64,000 nt of DNA, from positions 32,142,172 through 32,206,171 of the forward strand of contig OZ012697.1 in the NCBI GenBank assembly GCA_963942565.1, written 5' to 3'. Positions 22,830 to 34,649 of this stretch are shown in pieces. How positions within the stretch are numbered: position 1 is the first letter of the stretch; each line of letters opens with the position of its first letter. Made by a program: the position numbers and the translations under genes. Source of the stretch: Maea johnstoni (lineage: Eukaryota > Annelida > Polychaeta > Spionida > Magelonidae). The notes beneath the pieces were generated by a model. It had not been told where the DNA came from. It did no database searches and saw only the letters and a program-made list of their open reading frames with translations.

Positions 22830-24940
22830 CCTTATAGTAATAAAAGTATTAGTTTTAACAAGGCAACTAATGGATACAATATTGAAATTAGGCCCTTCCA
22901 TTTTATGTATCATTCACCATGTTATATTATCTAGTGTAAATATGACTCCACATAATAATTGCAGAACACATAATAAGTTTTTCCACAAAAAATAACTGTT
23001 ATCGCTTTATTCCCGTTATCCTATCTAATCATGCGATAAACTTAAACGACTGGTGCCTTTGTTGGAAAAAAGAACTACCATAAGCTGGCCAGTGTGTTGC
23101 CCCTGATTGACCCCTAGTTCAGGGTATATATGAACAATGCTAGTAAAAACCTTGATTTCCTCAGTGTTTGTAAGTCACAAGAGGTAGGATTATAATTCCA
23201 GAGCTGTCTATCCTGTGAAATGCTTTTGATTGAATACATAGTACAAAGGACTTAAACTGTGACTGGTTTAATGATATAAAAATAGTGTCATTCTTCAATG
23301 CTTTTTTTAAGCTAACTAGTCAAATTAAGGCAGGGTAGAGGCCACTAGAGGGAGAACTGGATCTGAATAATTAATATCACAAGTTACCTTAACCTAAAAT
23401 AAGTTTCTAATCTGAGAGAACCGTCTGGATCTTAAAGATACTCTTGAAAATAATTCAGGAATAAAGGGTACTTGTATAGTGTTATGGCACTGATAGAATT
23501 AAAAAGAACAGAGTGCATGCCCATAATAACACCATTATGTGTGAACAGTTGCTCTATAAAAACCTGTAAACCCAGCTAAGCAGCTATAAAACCTGGTCTT
23601 TGATACTTCAAGTGGGTAAAAAGGGGGTGCTCCAACGACTGTTTTTGCTACGGTGCCATGAGTGATGGGGTACATTATTTGCTTTTTGCGAATGAAATAG
23701 ACAATGACGCAGCCTTTGTTTCCATATTGCTGTGGCAACAACATGGGAAAATCCCCTTTAAGGAGTCGTGTTGTGCTCGCAAATATAGGACGATATGTCA
23801 CACATAATGAATTGTAAAATAAAATTAGACCGGAGGATTTTTCTTATATTTTGATGTCCTTATTCTGTAAATTTGCACTCTATATACAAAGAATAATAGG
23901 GGTGTTAAAGGTTACTTATTTGCTAAAGAGCTATGAGTGACAGGGTACGTTTTTAGATTTCTCACAAATAAAATTGGCAATGTCCTGTGGCTACAAAAGG
24001 GAAGTACCGTTTGTTGCAGTCGGTCTAAGGCATCGATTTTTAGATCCCCCCCCCCCCCCCCCATGCAATGGTACTTCTATGCCACCAAGATCGCCCACAA
24101 TCGATTTCATAATTTTTACACCTTTCCATGACTTTTAATTTCAATTAACCCCCCCCCCTCCCCCACCCAATAATTTTAATTGATTCCCCATCAATTTCAA
24201 TTTCAATGATTCTTAACCCATTAACCTTTTCAACACCACTCTAATGTATTTCTCTTTAAATAAAGAACCTGGTAATCAACACATTTAAATTGGATACCAG
24301 TATTAATTATCAAGGAAGCGGAGATTTCATCAGAATGATACTTCATCAGCAAGCAATTTCAATTTTGGCCGCTGATACTATTCCATACAATTGAAGGGGC
24401 AACCAGTATATTTATTCATTTATTATCATTAACAGTTAAAATTTCGTTTCATTCAGTTCCAAATAAATTGTACTTCATATTCATGAAAGGTGACTTTTTA
24501 CGGATGTTGTTAGCTGAGAGCAGATTGATCGAATGGAATTGAAGTAAACATAATAAACCCCTAAGGTGAGTGCTTATAAACTAAGTTTTGATCAAGTTAC
24601 CAATGTCTTTTTTCACGCAAATCCGTAGCATTATTCAGAGATTTAGAGGGTCTATTGATTGATGAACAATGATTGTCGTTAAAAGCCCCCTCTCCAAATA
24701 AGTAATAATCCTATAAGCAGTTAAATTGAATGGCGAATAGCATTGCATAAACACGTAGTTCATCCACCCCTTTCACACATACATATGGCACTAGGTCCAT
24801 TTATCACCTGTAGAACAAACAGTAAGCTACGGCGTTAAAAATTATCCATCCCTGACGTCCGTGTCACTCATGCCTGACTCCACTAATATACACAACACTG
24901 GGACGTCTCCAAACAATTGAAAAAATAACTGGTGCGGGCA
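22830..24940. other. Intergenic stretch between unit 1 and unit 2
   Basis: I see no gene. Poly-C runs lie at about 24046-24062 and 24150-24158. Short open frames such as 23535-23801 (-) lack any recognised domain. Confidence 0.5.
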
Positions 24941-25456
24941 TCTTTGCTCTCCTTCTTTTCCTCACTCGCCTGCTATTATCATTCTTTGCCATTTTTCTTC
25001 AATAATGACAAAATACCAATATTGGTCATATTTCATGGCACTAAATAGCCCCAGTGTGATGATTTGCCCTTAAACCCCCATTCACTCACTCACTCTAGAA
25101 AAAGTGAGAATCACAGACACTGTGAATTTAAAAGGGTTATAAGAGGATGAAGAGGCAAGAGGTGTATGATGCAAGCGTGACTCACTTGCCAATTCAGCAT
25201 TGTGTTGCTGTTTCCTTATGGCAAATGTGGGTTAACTGACAAACTATTATATTTATCAAATAACTTTCAGGAGCATAGCATTTCTATTATTGTAAAACTG
25301 ATAAAAGGAGCGACTCGCTCTGTATTTCCTTCAGTTATACAGTGTCAGATTACAATCAAAAAGCAGACTAAAAGATTGGAGTTGATTCACAGAAATGACG
25401 ACTTGCGCATAGTATAATAGAACATACATTGCCTACCAATTCACGAACCCTCTTAA

Positions 25457-25661
25457 CCCTTATGCTGCTAATGGCTAATTTTGCTAATATAAAAAAATCA
25501 AAAAGGCTGAATAATGACCGAAACCCTGGCAAATGGGTACTCATATGAGAGTACTCAACGAGAGCTTTCTAATGAATACCAACATGACAGGGTTTGGTTG
25601 GTTATCAAAAATCTTGTGATTCCCTGTGATTTGGACGAAAGTAGCCTTAGCATTGGAAGGG
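25457..25661. mobile_element. piggyBac-like MITE, 205 bp
   Basis: The termini are CCCTTATGCTGCTAATGGCTA and, inverted, CCCTTCCAATGCTAAGGCTAC, with TTAA on both sides (25453-25456, 25662-25665). The paralogous position in unit 1 has a single TTAA at 7073-7076 between the same flanks. A second copy of identical length is at 40562-40766. Confidence 0.88.
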
Positions 25662-25944
25662 TTAATGGAGAATGGTCTATCAAGAGGAAATGAGCTATGA
25701 AGCAAGGGTGTGGCACTATTTCATTTAGAAGGAAAGCATTGTAGTACAGCCATGTGTACTACTGTCATGCCTCCCCTCAGGTGCGGGAGGAGGGGGCGAG
25801 CTCCCTCTTCAGCGATGAAAGGGGAACGGGGGATACTTACAATTACTGCCAGTGGCTTGAGGTAAGGCAGAACTTTTGGCTTTCCTGGTGCTCCGTTTCC
25901 CTCCCTAATTACAACTGGCTAGTGAAATGAAGCTCTCACTGTTT

Positions 25945-26345
25945 GTAGCTTCTGAGGTAGTTGTGTACCAATAAGTGCAAGTCTTGATAGGTTATGTTTG
26001 ATACGTTTATTTCTACCATGTGTAGAGAGCTGTTGGGTTGTTGTTGCAGCTTCTGGGGTAGTTGTGTACCAATAAATGCAAGACTTGATAGTTTATGTTT
26101 GATACGTTTATTTCTACCATGTGTACAGAGCTGTTGGGTGCCATGCTTGTTACTTCATAGCCTTCCTCTGAGTTTCGTTCTTTTCCTAAGTGCAGTCCTG
26201 TCAATTTGCAACTTTCCTCTGAGTCAGTTATTTTTCCTAGATCCAGTCCTGGCATGATCGCCACTTGAAATGAAGCTCTTACTGAGTATAGCTTCCGGCA
26301 TAGTTGTGCACCATGAATGCAAGTCTTGATAGGTTGACCAGACTC
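25945..26345. repeat. Minisatellite, about 105-bp unit
   Basis: Two close units (about 25945-26047, 26048-26152) and a diverged partial one (26285-26340) repeat 'gcttctggggtagttgtgtaccaataaatgcaagacttgatag'. Open frames across it are by-products. Confidence 0.7.
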
Positions 26346-26357
26346 AATGGCGCAGGA

Positions 26358-26475
26358 CTATACTCAATGGCACAGTGGCAGGACCGCCAGCCTGAGTGCT
26401 GGGAGGCTTGGGGTCCAGAGTTCAATCTCAGGCCGGGGCGAGTAGGGGTTCGATTCCTCTATGTACTGGGGCAAC
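26358..26475 (+). mobile_element. tRNA-derived SINE head
   Basis: An A-box-like tggcacagtggcagg and a B-box-like gagttcaatctc stand at tRNA-like spacing. The element is short and its 3' body is unclear. Confidence 0.45.
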
Positions 26476-27217
26476 CACCGAATACCTTAAATTCATTTCT
26501 TACTCTTTATTGTCTCTCGCCCAATTATAGGGAGAAATTACTTTGAAGAGTTTCATATTCATTTCATATCATCGTTCATGCTATCTGTGTTGTCTGCATA
26601 TGAAAAACGCTCTTCTTTTTATATGTATAAGCCACCCTTAAAAAATGGGTGGCAACCCTTTGAAAAAAAGTTGATTGGTTGTGAAAAGAAAAGAAGATAC
26701 ATTATTTTGCCAGAATGTAGAGTCCCCCCGCCCTCCCCCCTGATGGTAGCTTTGTGGGATTCTGGCTTGATGAAGAGTGGGGAGCTTCAGAGAGCATTAT
26801 ACCTGATTCTTTTGTATATTTGTATATAACAGGCCAATATGCAATAGATCTTAATGAAGTTGCTTCTCACTTTCGAAAATCATTGTGTACTCCATTTTCA
26901 TACAAACCTATGGTACACAAATGGTCATACAGATTAAAATGTAATTTGGTACAGTTTTGGCTTTATGGATCTAATAAATACTACAGTAGGGGAGTTTATT
27001 CCTTTGTCTAGTTCTTTCGACAATAAACTAAATTCAGAATTCGAAATGGCAGCGAGTGTAGCAGTTGGGCACTTCCCTTCATATATGGACCAAGTGCTCC
27101 CCAGAGATATCAACACATGCATTGGTAATGTCTACGTAACCAAGGCGACCTTATAAAATGCAGATTTCAGACAACTGCACACGAGTGTTCCCACATCAGA
27201 TAGCTTCGATAATCAGT

Positions 27218-27518
27218 ATGCCTCAGATTCATTTCAACGGTATAAAGTTCGCTTTTGTTTGTTTCGGCCTTATTTGCCAGTAACCTGCACACTGGCGAAA
27301 CAAAACCCTGGTAATTGCAAATGTCGTCTAAATGAAGATTGGATTGATTGCAGTAACATTGGCAACGTGACAAGTTCTCTCTCGACAACTACACAGCTCC
27401 GGTAGCTGGTCCCCGCAGGAGGATTTCCGTCACCGATTGGCCACAAACTAGAGATGAGGATAGGGCAAACTTTTCTGGTCTCAGTCACTTGCCAGGAAAT
27501 GCTTTTAGGGGTTTAAAG
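27218..27518 (+). pseudogene. LRR receptor gene 3, exon 1, damaged
   Basis: This is the paralogue of 8090-8383. It starts with the same ATG context and opening codons, keeps the CRLNEDWIDC cap segment, and ends at a usable donor (AAG|gtaggt, gt at 27519). The frame is broken: there is one extra base in the signal-peptide codons, a further length change before the cap, and one base missing after GNVT, so a stop comes after about 21 residues. If the assembly is right, gene 3 lacks its normal signal peptide exon, although its large exon is intact. Sequencing error or another first exon would be the alternative. Confidence 0.75.
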
Positions 27519-27580
27519 GTAGGTTGGCGATTTTCACCCAGCGTTTGCTATTTATATTATATTGAATGACTCGCTATTAA

Positions 27581-28642
27581 AAGGGCCCTAAACCCTGAAA
27601 TACCGGTACATGCCAGCTTATATAAAATAAAATAGACCTTGAAAGTCATAAATCATAAAGACCCAATTCAATTAGACCCCATTGGGCAGAAATAGTGTGT
27701 ATTTCAGTAGCCCATTTCCTCCCAGGTGGCAACCAATAATCGCAGACATCCTGCAGCCCAGTGGAGGTGCCAGGATGTACTCATCCTTGTGGACATTGCA
27801 GGATGAGCTACTATGCATACAGTGTATACACTCTGGTTTCTTCTCTCACTTTCTGCTTTTGGTTTGGGTGAATGGACCTGCAGAAGCTAATGATAGTAAA
27901 ATCATAATGGTGAATTCATGTGTTGCCTTTGGCTGCACTAATAGATACTGGCAGTGGCGTTAACTTTCACAAGATCCCATGTGATAAAGAGCTACAGAAG
28001 TTGTGACTTATTGAACTTAGACTTACTAAGCCACCTAATCTTAAGCATGCCTATGTGTGCTCTGACCATTTTCTAGAAGAGGATTACGACTTGAATTATA
28101 AATTTGAATGATAATTACTTGGGGGAAACACACAGCGGGAATTCTTGAGCTAATTGCTGCTGTACCAATTTGTTTTCCTTCAACTGAAAGGAATCAAGAG
28201 AAAAAGAAGCTAGAACAGAAAGAAAGAAGAAAAGAGAAGACAGAAAGTTAATTGTTTTCTTTGTTTCAATGTATATTGCTTATATTATGTATCCCTTCAC
28301 TAGCACATATGGCATGCTATAGATTGGATGGCTCAACAAGTCCCTAAGTGCAATAAACCACAACTTATGTCTCTCTTTATCACATGGAAACTTGTGAAAG
28401 TTAACGCCACTTCCAGATCTATTAGTACAACCAAAGGCAACACATGAATTCACCATTATGATTTTACTATCATCAGCTTCTGCAGGATGTCTGAGATTGC
28501 CACCAGGGAGGATATTGGCTACTAAAATACACACTATTTCTGCCCAGTGGGGGCCTACTTGGATTGGGTCTTTATGATTAATGACTTTAAAAGTATTATT
28601 CTGTCATATAGCTGGCATGTATTTTAGGGTTTAGTGCCACCT
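27581..28642. mobile_element. Kolobok-type fold-back transposon relic with two THAP domains
   Basis: It is flanked by TTAA (27577-27580, 28643-28646). The ends are inverted repeats of several hundred bases whose outer part reads CTAAACCCT.AAATAC. Both arms carry the same THAP zinc-finger start (MVNSCVAFGCTNR), on + from 27907 and on - from 28456. The + copy goes on to FHKIPCD and AYVCSDHF, the C2CH pattern of THAP. Kolobok elements are known for TTAA targets and THAP-bearing transposases. The catalytic part is absent, so this is a palindromic, nonautonomous derivative. Unit 1 has no element at the corresponding intron position (near 8430). Confidence 0.75.
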
Positions 28643-29977
28643 TTAAGCAGGAACTAGGCTAATCCATTCTTGCTCGTGTCGTCTGCATCTACAATACCTT
28701 TGTTAATAACATTGAAATTAAGAATAATACTACAATATACTTGAAGGATAGTCAATGGTAGAGATCTGATGAATATTTCTCCTCGAGATATCTTCCCAAA
28801 TGTTCAAGCTTCTTTTGGTCGCTGCGAGCACTAATGGACAACCACGTCAATACCCTGACTAATATATTTGGCTATTCACTTAATAGCAATAGTACCTCGT
28901 AATAAAAGAAAAGGTAGAGGTAAAAGAGATGTCTCCGGCTGAACTTACTAGTAGATAGTAGAAATAGTTTCCATTTGCTGAAAATAAAGAAGTCTTACTA
29001 TCAGAAGAATTTATTAATCATCATAAGAAATACATAAATTACAGAATCATAAAAAACCAAATGATTTTCAGAAAATGACTACTAGTATCTATTACTGGAA
29101 AATGGAATATCCTTTTTTACAAATGTAAAAACAGTTTTCATATTTTCTGATGTAATGTTCTCACATCTTGCTAAGATAGGAGGCTTCCTTCATTAGCGTT
29201 TTAGAGAAATGCTATTCCTGACGTTATGTACATCGCCTTCTGCATTGGGAGCTCTCGGGGGTTCGTTCACAGGGTTAAGATGATATGACATATGCCAGAA
29301 ACCCCATTACTTGAAAACGTTTTGAGAGGAACCCATATTTTTGCCGTTTCAGAAAGAAAAATTAAAAAAGCATATACAGTGAGCATTTCTTACGGTACAA
29401 ATATACAAATTTCATTTCGAAACTCAGCAGTCACACTTGGATTACAGCCATATGGGCAATAGTGAACAAGTCACCAGAAATAAAACCAAGTTTTATTCTA
29501 CAAGACCAGTTAAGTACATTAGAAACAATAAATATTTGCATAAACTAATATCAAATATGTGCAATCAATGAACGACGTATGTCGTGTTAGTTTATGATCT
29601 AAGGCATTTTGTAGAGATCTACTGCTTGTTGTCTGTAATTTGAGGCATTGCTACTCGTATTCGTATCCGGCATGTGAGAAAGCTATCAGTGACATATCCT
29701 AGGTCAATATTATGTTTTCTTGCTGTATAAATGGTGTACGGCAAGATGTCTGGCACTTTGGTATTTAAGGGGGCGCATACGCTCGTTGTCAAAATTTTAA
29801 AATACCCTCAACGTACTGATTTCTGGCCAAAAAAACACCCTTATTTTAATTAAAAACGTTGACTTTTTCCAGTAAATAAACACCCCTTCTTTTATAAAAA
29901 CACTGATAATGGGTGGAAGTGGCGGCAGCAAACTCGGAAGCCCAGTCACTTCGAGAGTCACTCGGCGTCAGAGCCGC

Positions 29978-30355
29978 ATATATTCGTGGATTGTAAGGGG
30001 ATTTTCACCCCCATACTTTGTACCTGGGTACACAAAAGTAATTTTCTTTTACGAAATCGCGGACATGCGGAGGTCTTCAAAAAGACCCCTTCGTCCGCGA
30101 AATACGTAACGCGGGTGCGGCCCCCCTCTGTACGTCAGAGACGCGTATATTTTGTGGATTGAAAGGGAACTTTTACCCCCCCCCCCCCCACCCTCTCCCC
30201 CCCCCCCCCCCCCCCCCCCCCCCCCGCAACCAATACTTTGTACCTGGGTACAAAAAAAGTACCCTTCTATTACAAAATCGCGGACTTGCCGAGGTCTTAA
30301 AAAAGACCCCTTCTTCCGCAAAATATGTAACGCTGGTGCGGCCCCCTTCTGTATC
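29978..30355. repeat. Direct duplication of about 170-200 bp with poly-C expansion
   Basis: Two units share 'atatt.gtggattg.aagggaa.tttt.ccccc', 'atactttgtacctgggtac', 'aaatcgcggac' and 'taacgc.ggtgcggcccc'. The second unit has gained a C-run of about 48 bases (30178-30225). Proline-rich frames here are artefacts. Confidence 0.75.
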
Positions 30356-31786
30356 CGAGTGCCCCCCGCCAAACGCCCCCCACCCGGCGTAGGTTTAAAG
30401 TTCAAGGTTGTTCCAGTGGACATCAGAGAAAATATATCTACTTCATCAGACTCGACTCGGGCAGATCGAGTTATCCGCATAGATTGGTCACTTTAACTCG
30501 CGATTTATATACCTAAATCCATCTGAAATACTTCCTTTCTTCTTATCTTTCTGAAATACACCATGTTAGCAGAAAAAGTATTTTAAACACCTGAATACAA
30601 TTTTTAGTTCTGTAGCAATAATGCAGTGGACGCCATTGTGTTGCAATGGTATGCCCAACAACAGTTGCAATGGCACTTCCGAAAACAGGATAAAAATACT
30701 GGGCTCCTAACAATGAATGTTATGAAAAGCCTTGTTAGGATCCCAATTCAGGAGTAATATTGGGCTCCTAACAATGGACGTTGTAATGATCATTGCTAGG
30801 ATATCAATAGAGTCCAGTACAACAAAGAAATTGGCCAATCAGCAGCGAGATTCAGAATGGAGCTGATGATTAATAAGTATATTAACAACCGAAAATCCAA
30901 ATAGAAATATATACTTTTGTTCAGATAGAAATGTGACTAAACAAGAAACAGGGGGAAAATTGCTTTTGTAGCCACATTAGACGCATATTGCTCCTCTATT
31001 TCACGTTTTCGATTTAGCATGTTAGACAAATTTCAAACAGAAATTCCATATTGAGCTGCCTCACAGATTTGCTACCCGCTTCTTTTAATAGTTCAACTTT
31101 CATCACAATAGGCAATTATATACTCTCTTACTCATGTTGATTAGTTCCTTTCAAATTTTGGACTGATTAGGTTGACCAAATTTGCTGCCTATGTGACCTC
31201 ATTGGAAAGTTAAGTGCAGTATTGGAAAGGTAAGTGCAGTTATGATACAGGGTTGCCTAAGGAACAATTGTTTCATGCTAACTGTCCCCCTTTCCCAATT
31301 GCTATTTGATAACAAAGGGATGCTAGGGATTCAATGACTAATTGCCATATAGACCTAAAGTGGGGATTTATTTGGCTTGGCTTATGAAAAAAAGCAATTG
31401 AAATAAACCAGGTGTTAGGGATGAAAAACACAGACTGACTTGATAAATAATATTCATTTATTTGTTCCCTTTGTAAGAAACTCTATGTTACCATGGATCC
31501 ATTGACCATACCTATGTTCATTTGGGATTTATTTGGGGTTTCGTCTGATCAATTTTGAGCATGTTTCTATCATTCAGCTTTGAAGTTTTGAATGCATTTT
31601 TCCCAACAGTGAAAAGTTTCAAATCAGAGCAGGATGTTCAATTAGACAGGTTAAATGTGACCCACGGGAACACATTTGGTTTTTAATGTTCAGGGTAGAC
31701 AGGTGTTTAAAGTATCCAGGTAGCCTCGCATAGATTTTCAATGGGGGTATGCCGAGACATGAAAAATTGTTCAATGTACGCAGGTG

Positions 31787-31822
<36 letters not shown>

Positions 31823-31900
31823 ATGTATGTATGTATGTATGTATGTATGTATGTATGTATATATATTGATTGATTGATAGATAGATAGATAGATAGATAT
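31787..31900. repeat. Compound microsatellite
   Basis: (AT)n is followed by (GT)n, then (ATGT)n, (GATT)n and (GATA)n. Confidence 0.9.
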
Positions 31901-32419
31901 AAATTAGATTATTAGGTTTATTAAGGATTTTTGTATCTAAATAGAACGAAATGTTTTACAATTGATATTGAACATGTATATGTGAGGAGTTTGAATGAAT
32001 CTACCACTAATGGCCCAGTAGATTAGATCTACAGTCTGCTGGAACATAAGTACTTGGTGACCTTGATGAACCCAGTACAAAAGGTGCTTGACTTGTCAAT
32101 GGTAATTAGGGAGATAGTTCTGGCAGAGGTAGCCAACAGAGAGCAATACAAATGCCTGTGATTTCCTTTAGGAAGGGGTGTTAGGGCTCTTTGCCTATGT
32201 GATTGGCTCCTAAAAATAGAATCCTTCAGTTTAGTAAAATGCTTTAAACATTGTAGTAGAGGGAAGGAATCTATATATTATTTGAGAGAGATATCAACCT
32301 ACTTAACACCCATTATATATATAGCGTTGGGCATAATATACCTGGGAACCAGGCTAGGTAGATCAGTGAAAGTAAGGAAAGAGCCAGTTAACACAGCCCT
32401 GTAGCAAGTCTATAGTAAG

Positions 32420-32566
32420 ACTAGATTCCTTGAAGTTTAAATTCATCAATCCTGTGGCGTGGGGGAGACTAAATGGGATCAACCCTGACTAAATTCTTTC
32501 TATTTTTAGCACACGATTGTGCTTCTATTCTCCGCGAAGTTGTATGGTTTTAATCCCAGAGTGTAG
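32420..32566 (+). pseudogene. Decayed LRR mini-exons upstream of gene 3 exon 2
   Basis: One relic lies at about 32420-32466 (ccttgaagtttaaattcatcaatcc). A second, 32510-32566, has an acceptor-like tatttttag and a donor-like gtgag directly after it. The second has 57 bases and ends with an in-frame TAG, matching those before genes 1 and 2. Confidence 0.55.
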
Positions 32567-32618
32567 GTGAGATTATTTTTGGAATATATCGCTGACTACA
32601 TTTTCTTTCTGCTTTCAG

Positions 32619-34649
32619 CTCACTATGGTGCATCTACTTTCTGTGAAGTTGGAATCCATCAATCCTAAAGCGTTTGTGGATATTCAGAACACGCTGACTC
32701 ATCTGTTGCTCAACAATAATCTCCTTGAAACTATTCCGGCTGAGAGTCTTAGACCATTACAAGGACTCATTAACTTAAGTCTGAGAAGTAATCGAATAAA
32801 GCATCTCGATGGAGGAAGTTTTCAAAACCTCATTAACCTGAAACACCTTTACCTACAGGATAATCAAATCACAACTATCACGTCCGATTCTTTTCAGAGT
32901 CTAGTTGCGTTATACATTCTGAACTTAAAAGGAAATCGCATGGCAAATTTTACGGCTGATCTGCAAAATGTGCAACTTCTATATTTAGACAAGTGTTTTA
33001 TTAGAAAGATATTTTATACTCTTGAAATGAAAGCTGATGACCAATTTACAAATCAAAGCCACAGAGATGTGTCTGTTGTAGACCCATGTATTGTGTTAAA
33101 TATGAAAGAGACAACATATCTAGGGTTATCTTATAACTTACTAGGGACGAGTGATGTATGTAGTCAAATATGGAAGTATTTCAATCGACTGAAAACGCTT
33201 AATCTCAGTAATAATGGGATTTATTCAATCTCATCAGGCTGTTTCAGATATCTTCGATCAATGAAAAGTCTTCGTTTAGATTACAACAACATCTCCTTCA
33301 TAGAGGAATCTGGATTCGCTGGGTTGGAAGAGTTGCGATATTTGAATCTTGATGGGAATCATTTAACCAACTTTGACAATACCTCCCTAGCGGGTATGCA
33401 TAATCTGAACCAACTCTTGCTTCGTAATAACGGAATACAAACAATACTGGAAGGTTCTTTTGTACACACAGCACATTTGAGATCTTTACACCTAGGAAAT
33501 AATCATTTGGGGAGACAGAACAATGCATGCAACTTGGTATGGAAAAATCTGACGCATCTGAAAAATGTATACTTGAATGGAAATCAGGTAAATGCAATAC
33601 CAAACAATTGCTTCAAGCATCTTGTGTCACTGCAAAGTCTTGATTTATCAAGTAACAATATATCAGATCTGGTAAGCGATGCTTTTATAGGACTGAACCG
33701 ATTGACCAGTTTGAAGCTTACTCAAAATAACATCCAACAGTTAAGAAAGGGTACTTTCAATGGCTTTTACAATCTAATCTATCTATACATTGACCAAAAT
33801 AAAATTGAAATAATTCATGACGAAGTTTTCTTTCATTTAAAAAAATTGAAGGTATTATACCTACAGAGAAACATCTTGGCAACGGATGTTATGTGTCACA
33901 CGGTGCAACACAACTTAACAAGCTTAAGGACACTGAAACTTGGTTCAAATGTTATCAAGGCAATACCTTACGGCTGTTTTAACCTACTATCATCTTTACA
34001 ATCACTCTATTTACAAAATAACTTCATATCTCTGATGGATGACAATGCCTTCTTTAGGCTGGGAAGTTTGAGGTATTTGTTTCTTCGACAGAATGAACTG
34101 AAACTGTTGAAGTCAAGAACATTTTTTGGCCTTCATGATCTTCTATATCTTGATGTTTCGCAAAATAAGATACACCATGTCGAACCGGAAACATTTTCTT
34201 CAATGCCAAAATTGCGAGCATTATACTTACAAGAAAATGGTATAGTAACTCTCTACCCAAACACATTCACTGGTGAAATACACCTCTTTGTATCCCTAGA
34301 TCACAATCCTTTGGTCTGCAATTGTAGCATGTCTTGGCTAAAGAGCAAGAACATTACTTTACGCAATGATTCCATTTGTACCAGGGTTACAAATACAGGT
34401 AATGGAACGGAAATTGTTAAGCAATTTGTGACAGATCACTGCACAGTGATGCCGACCATTCAACCAGGTATAGATACATCCAGTTACTTTGCAACAAGCA
34501 CCAATATGTTCATTATTATTGTGATTGTAATGGTGATTTTATTGACAGCATTTGTTTTAACTATATTCAGAATCTTTAAACAGTGCACTCAACGCAGCAG
34601 GTCACAAGTCGGCACATTGCCATCTTCTGGTCCATCTGGGGTCAGATAA
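32619..34649 (+). CDS. LRR transmembrane receptor, gene 3, large 3' exon
   Basis: The exon is open from the phase-0 acceptor (AG 32617-32618) to the TAA at 34647-34649. Counting from the ATG at 32625 (674 residues), cysteine pairs lie at 179/206, 302/329 and 424/451. The C-terminal cap cysteines are 565, 567, 585 and 606, the membrane helix spans about 627-648, and a 26-residue tail ends it. Compared with gene 2, the first 200 residues differ much more than the rest: from about 33208 to the end only some 28 codons differ. The intact exon with a broken first exon suggests either recent loss or an assembly fault. Without exon 1 a product starting at 32625 would lack a signal peptide. Confidence 0.88.
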   Translation, partial: LTMVHLLSVKLESINPKAFVDIQNTLTHLLLNNNLLETIPAESLRPLQGLINLSLRSNRIKHLDGGSFQNLINLKHLYLQDNQITTITSDSFQSLVALYILNLKGNRMANFTADLQNVQLLYLDKCFIRKIFYTLEMKADDQFTNQSHRDVSVVDPCIVLNMKETTYLGLSYNLLGTSDVCSQIWKYFNRLKTLNLSNNGIYSISSGCFRYLRSMKSLRLDYNNISFIEESGFAGLEELRYLNLDGNHLTNFDNTSLAGMHNLNQLLLRNNGIQTILEGSFVHTAHLRSLHLGNNHLGRQNNACNLVWKNLTHLKNVYLNGNQVNAIPNNCFKHLVSLQSLDLSSNNISDLVSDAFIGLNRLTSLKLTQNNIQQLRKGTFNGFYNLIYLYIDQNKIEIIHDEVFFHLKKLKVLYLQRNILATDVMCHTVQHNLTSLRTLKLGSNVIKAIPYGCFNLLSSLQSLYLQNNFISLMDDNAFFRLGSLRYLFLRQNELKLLKSRTFFGLHDLLYLDVSQNKIHHVEPETFSSMPKLRALYLQENGIVTLYPNTFTGEIHLFVSLDHNPLVCNCSMSWLKSKNITLRNDSICTRVTNTGNGTEIVKQFVTDHCTVMPTIQPGIDTSSYFATSTNMFIIIVIVMVILLTAFVLTIFRIFKQCTQRSRSQVGTLPSSGPSGVR

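Larger units (their letters stand above)
27519..32618 (+). other. Intron 1 of LRR gene 3
   Basis: About 5.1 kb, twice the size of the gene 2 intron. The extra length includes a Kolobok fold-back element (27581-28642) and a duplicated C-rich block (29978-30355). Between 28650 and 29900 and between 30500 and 31780 I see nothing recognisable. Confidence 0.65.

Noticed and set aside
26358-26475. Functional tRNA genes here and at 39170-39269
   Set aside because: A- and B-box-like motifs occur in SINE heads. No cloverleaf with a clear anticodon arm and acceptor stem was found.
30049-30496. Proline- and glycine-rich frames
   Set aside because: They come from a C-run and a duplicated noncoding block, and other frames are equally open.
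33298-33603. Minus-strand frames under the LRR exons (also 1241-1495, 11730-12083, 12486-12698, 34054-34266, 63033-63245)
   Set aside because: They are shadows of the conserved LRR coding strand.
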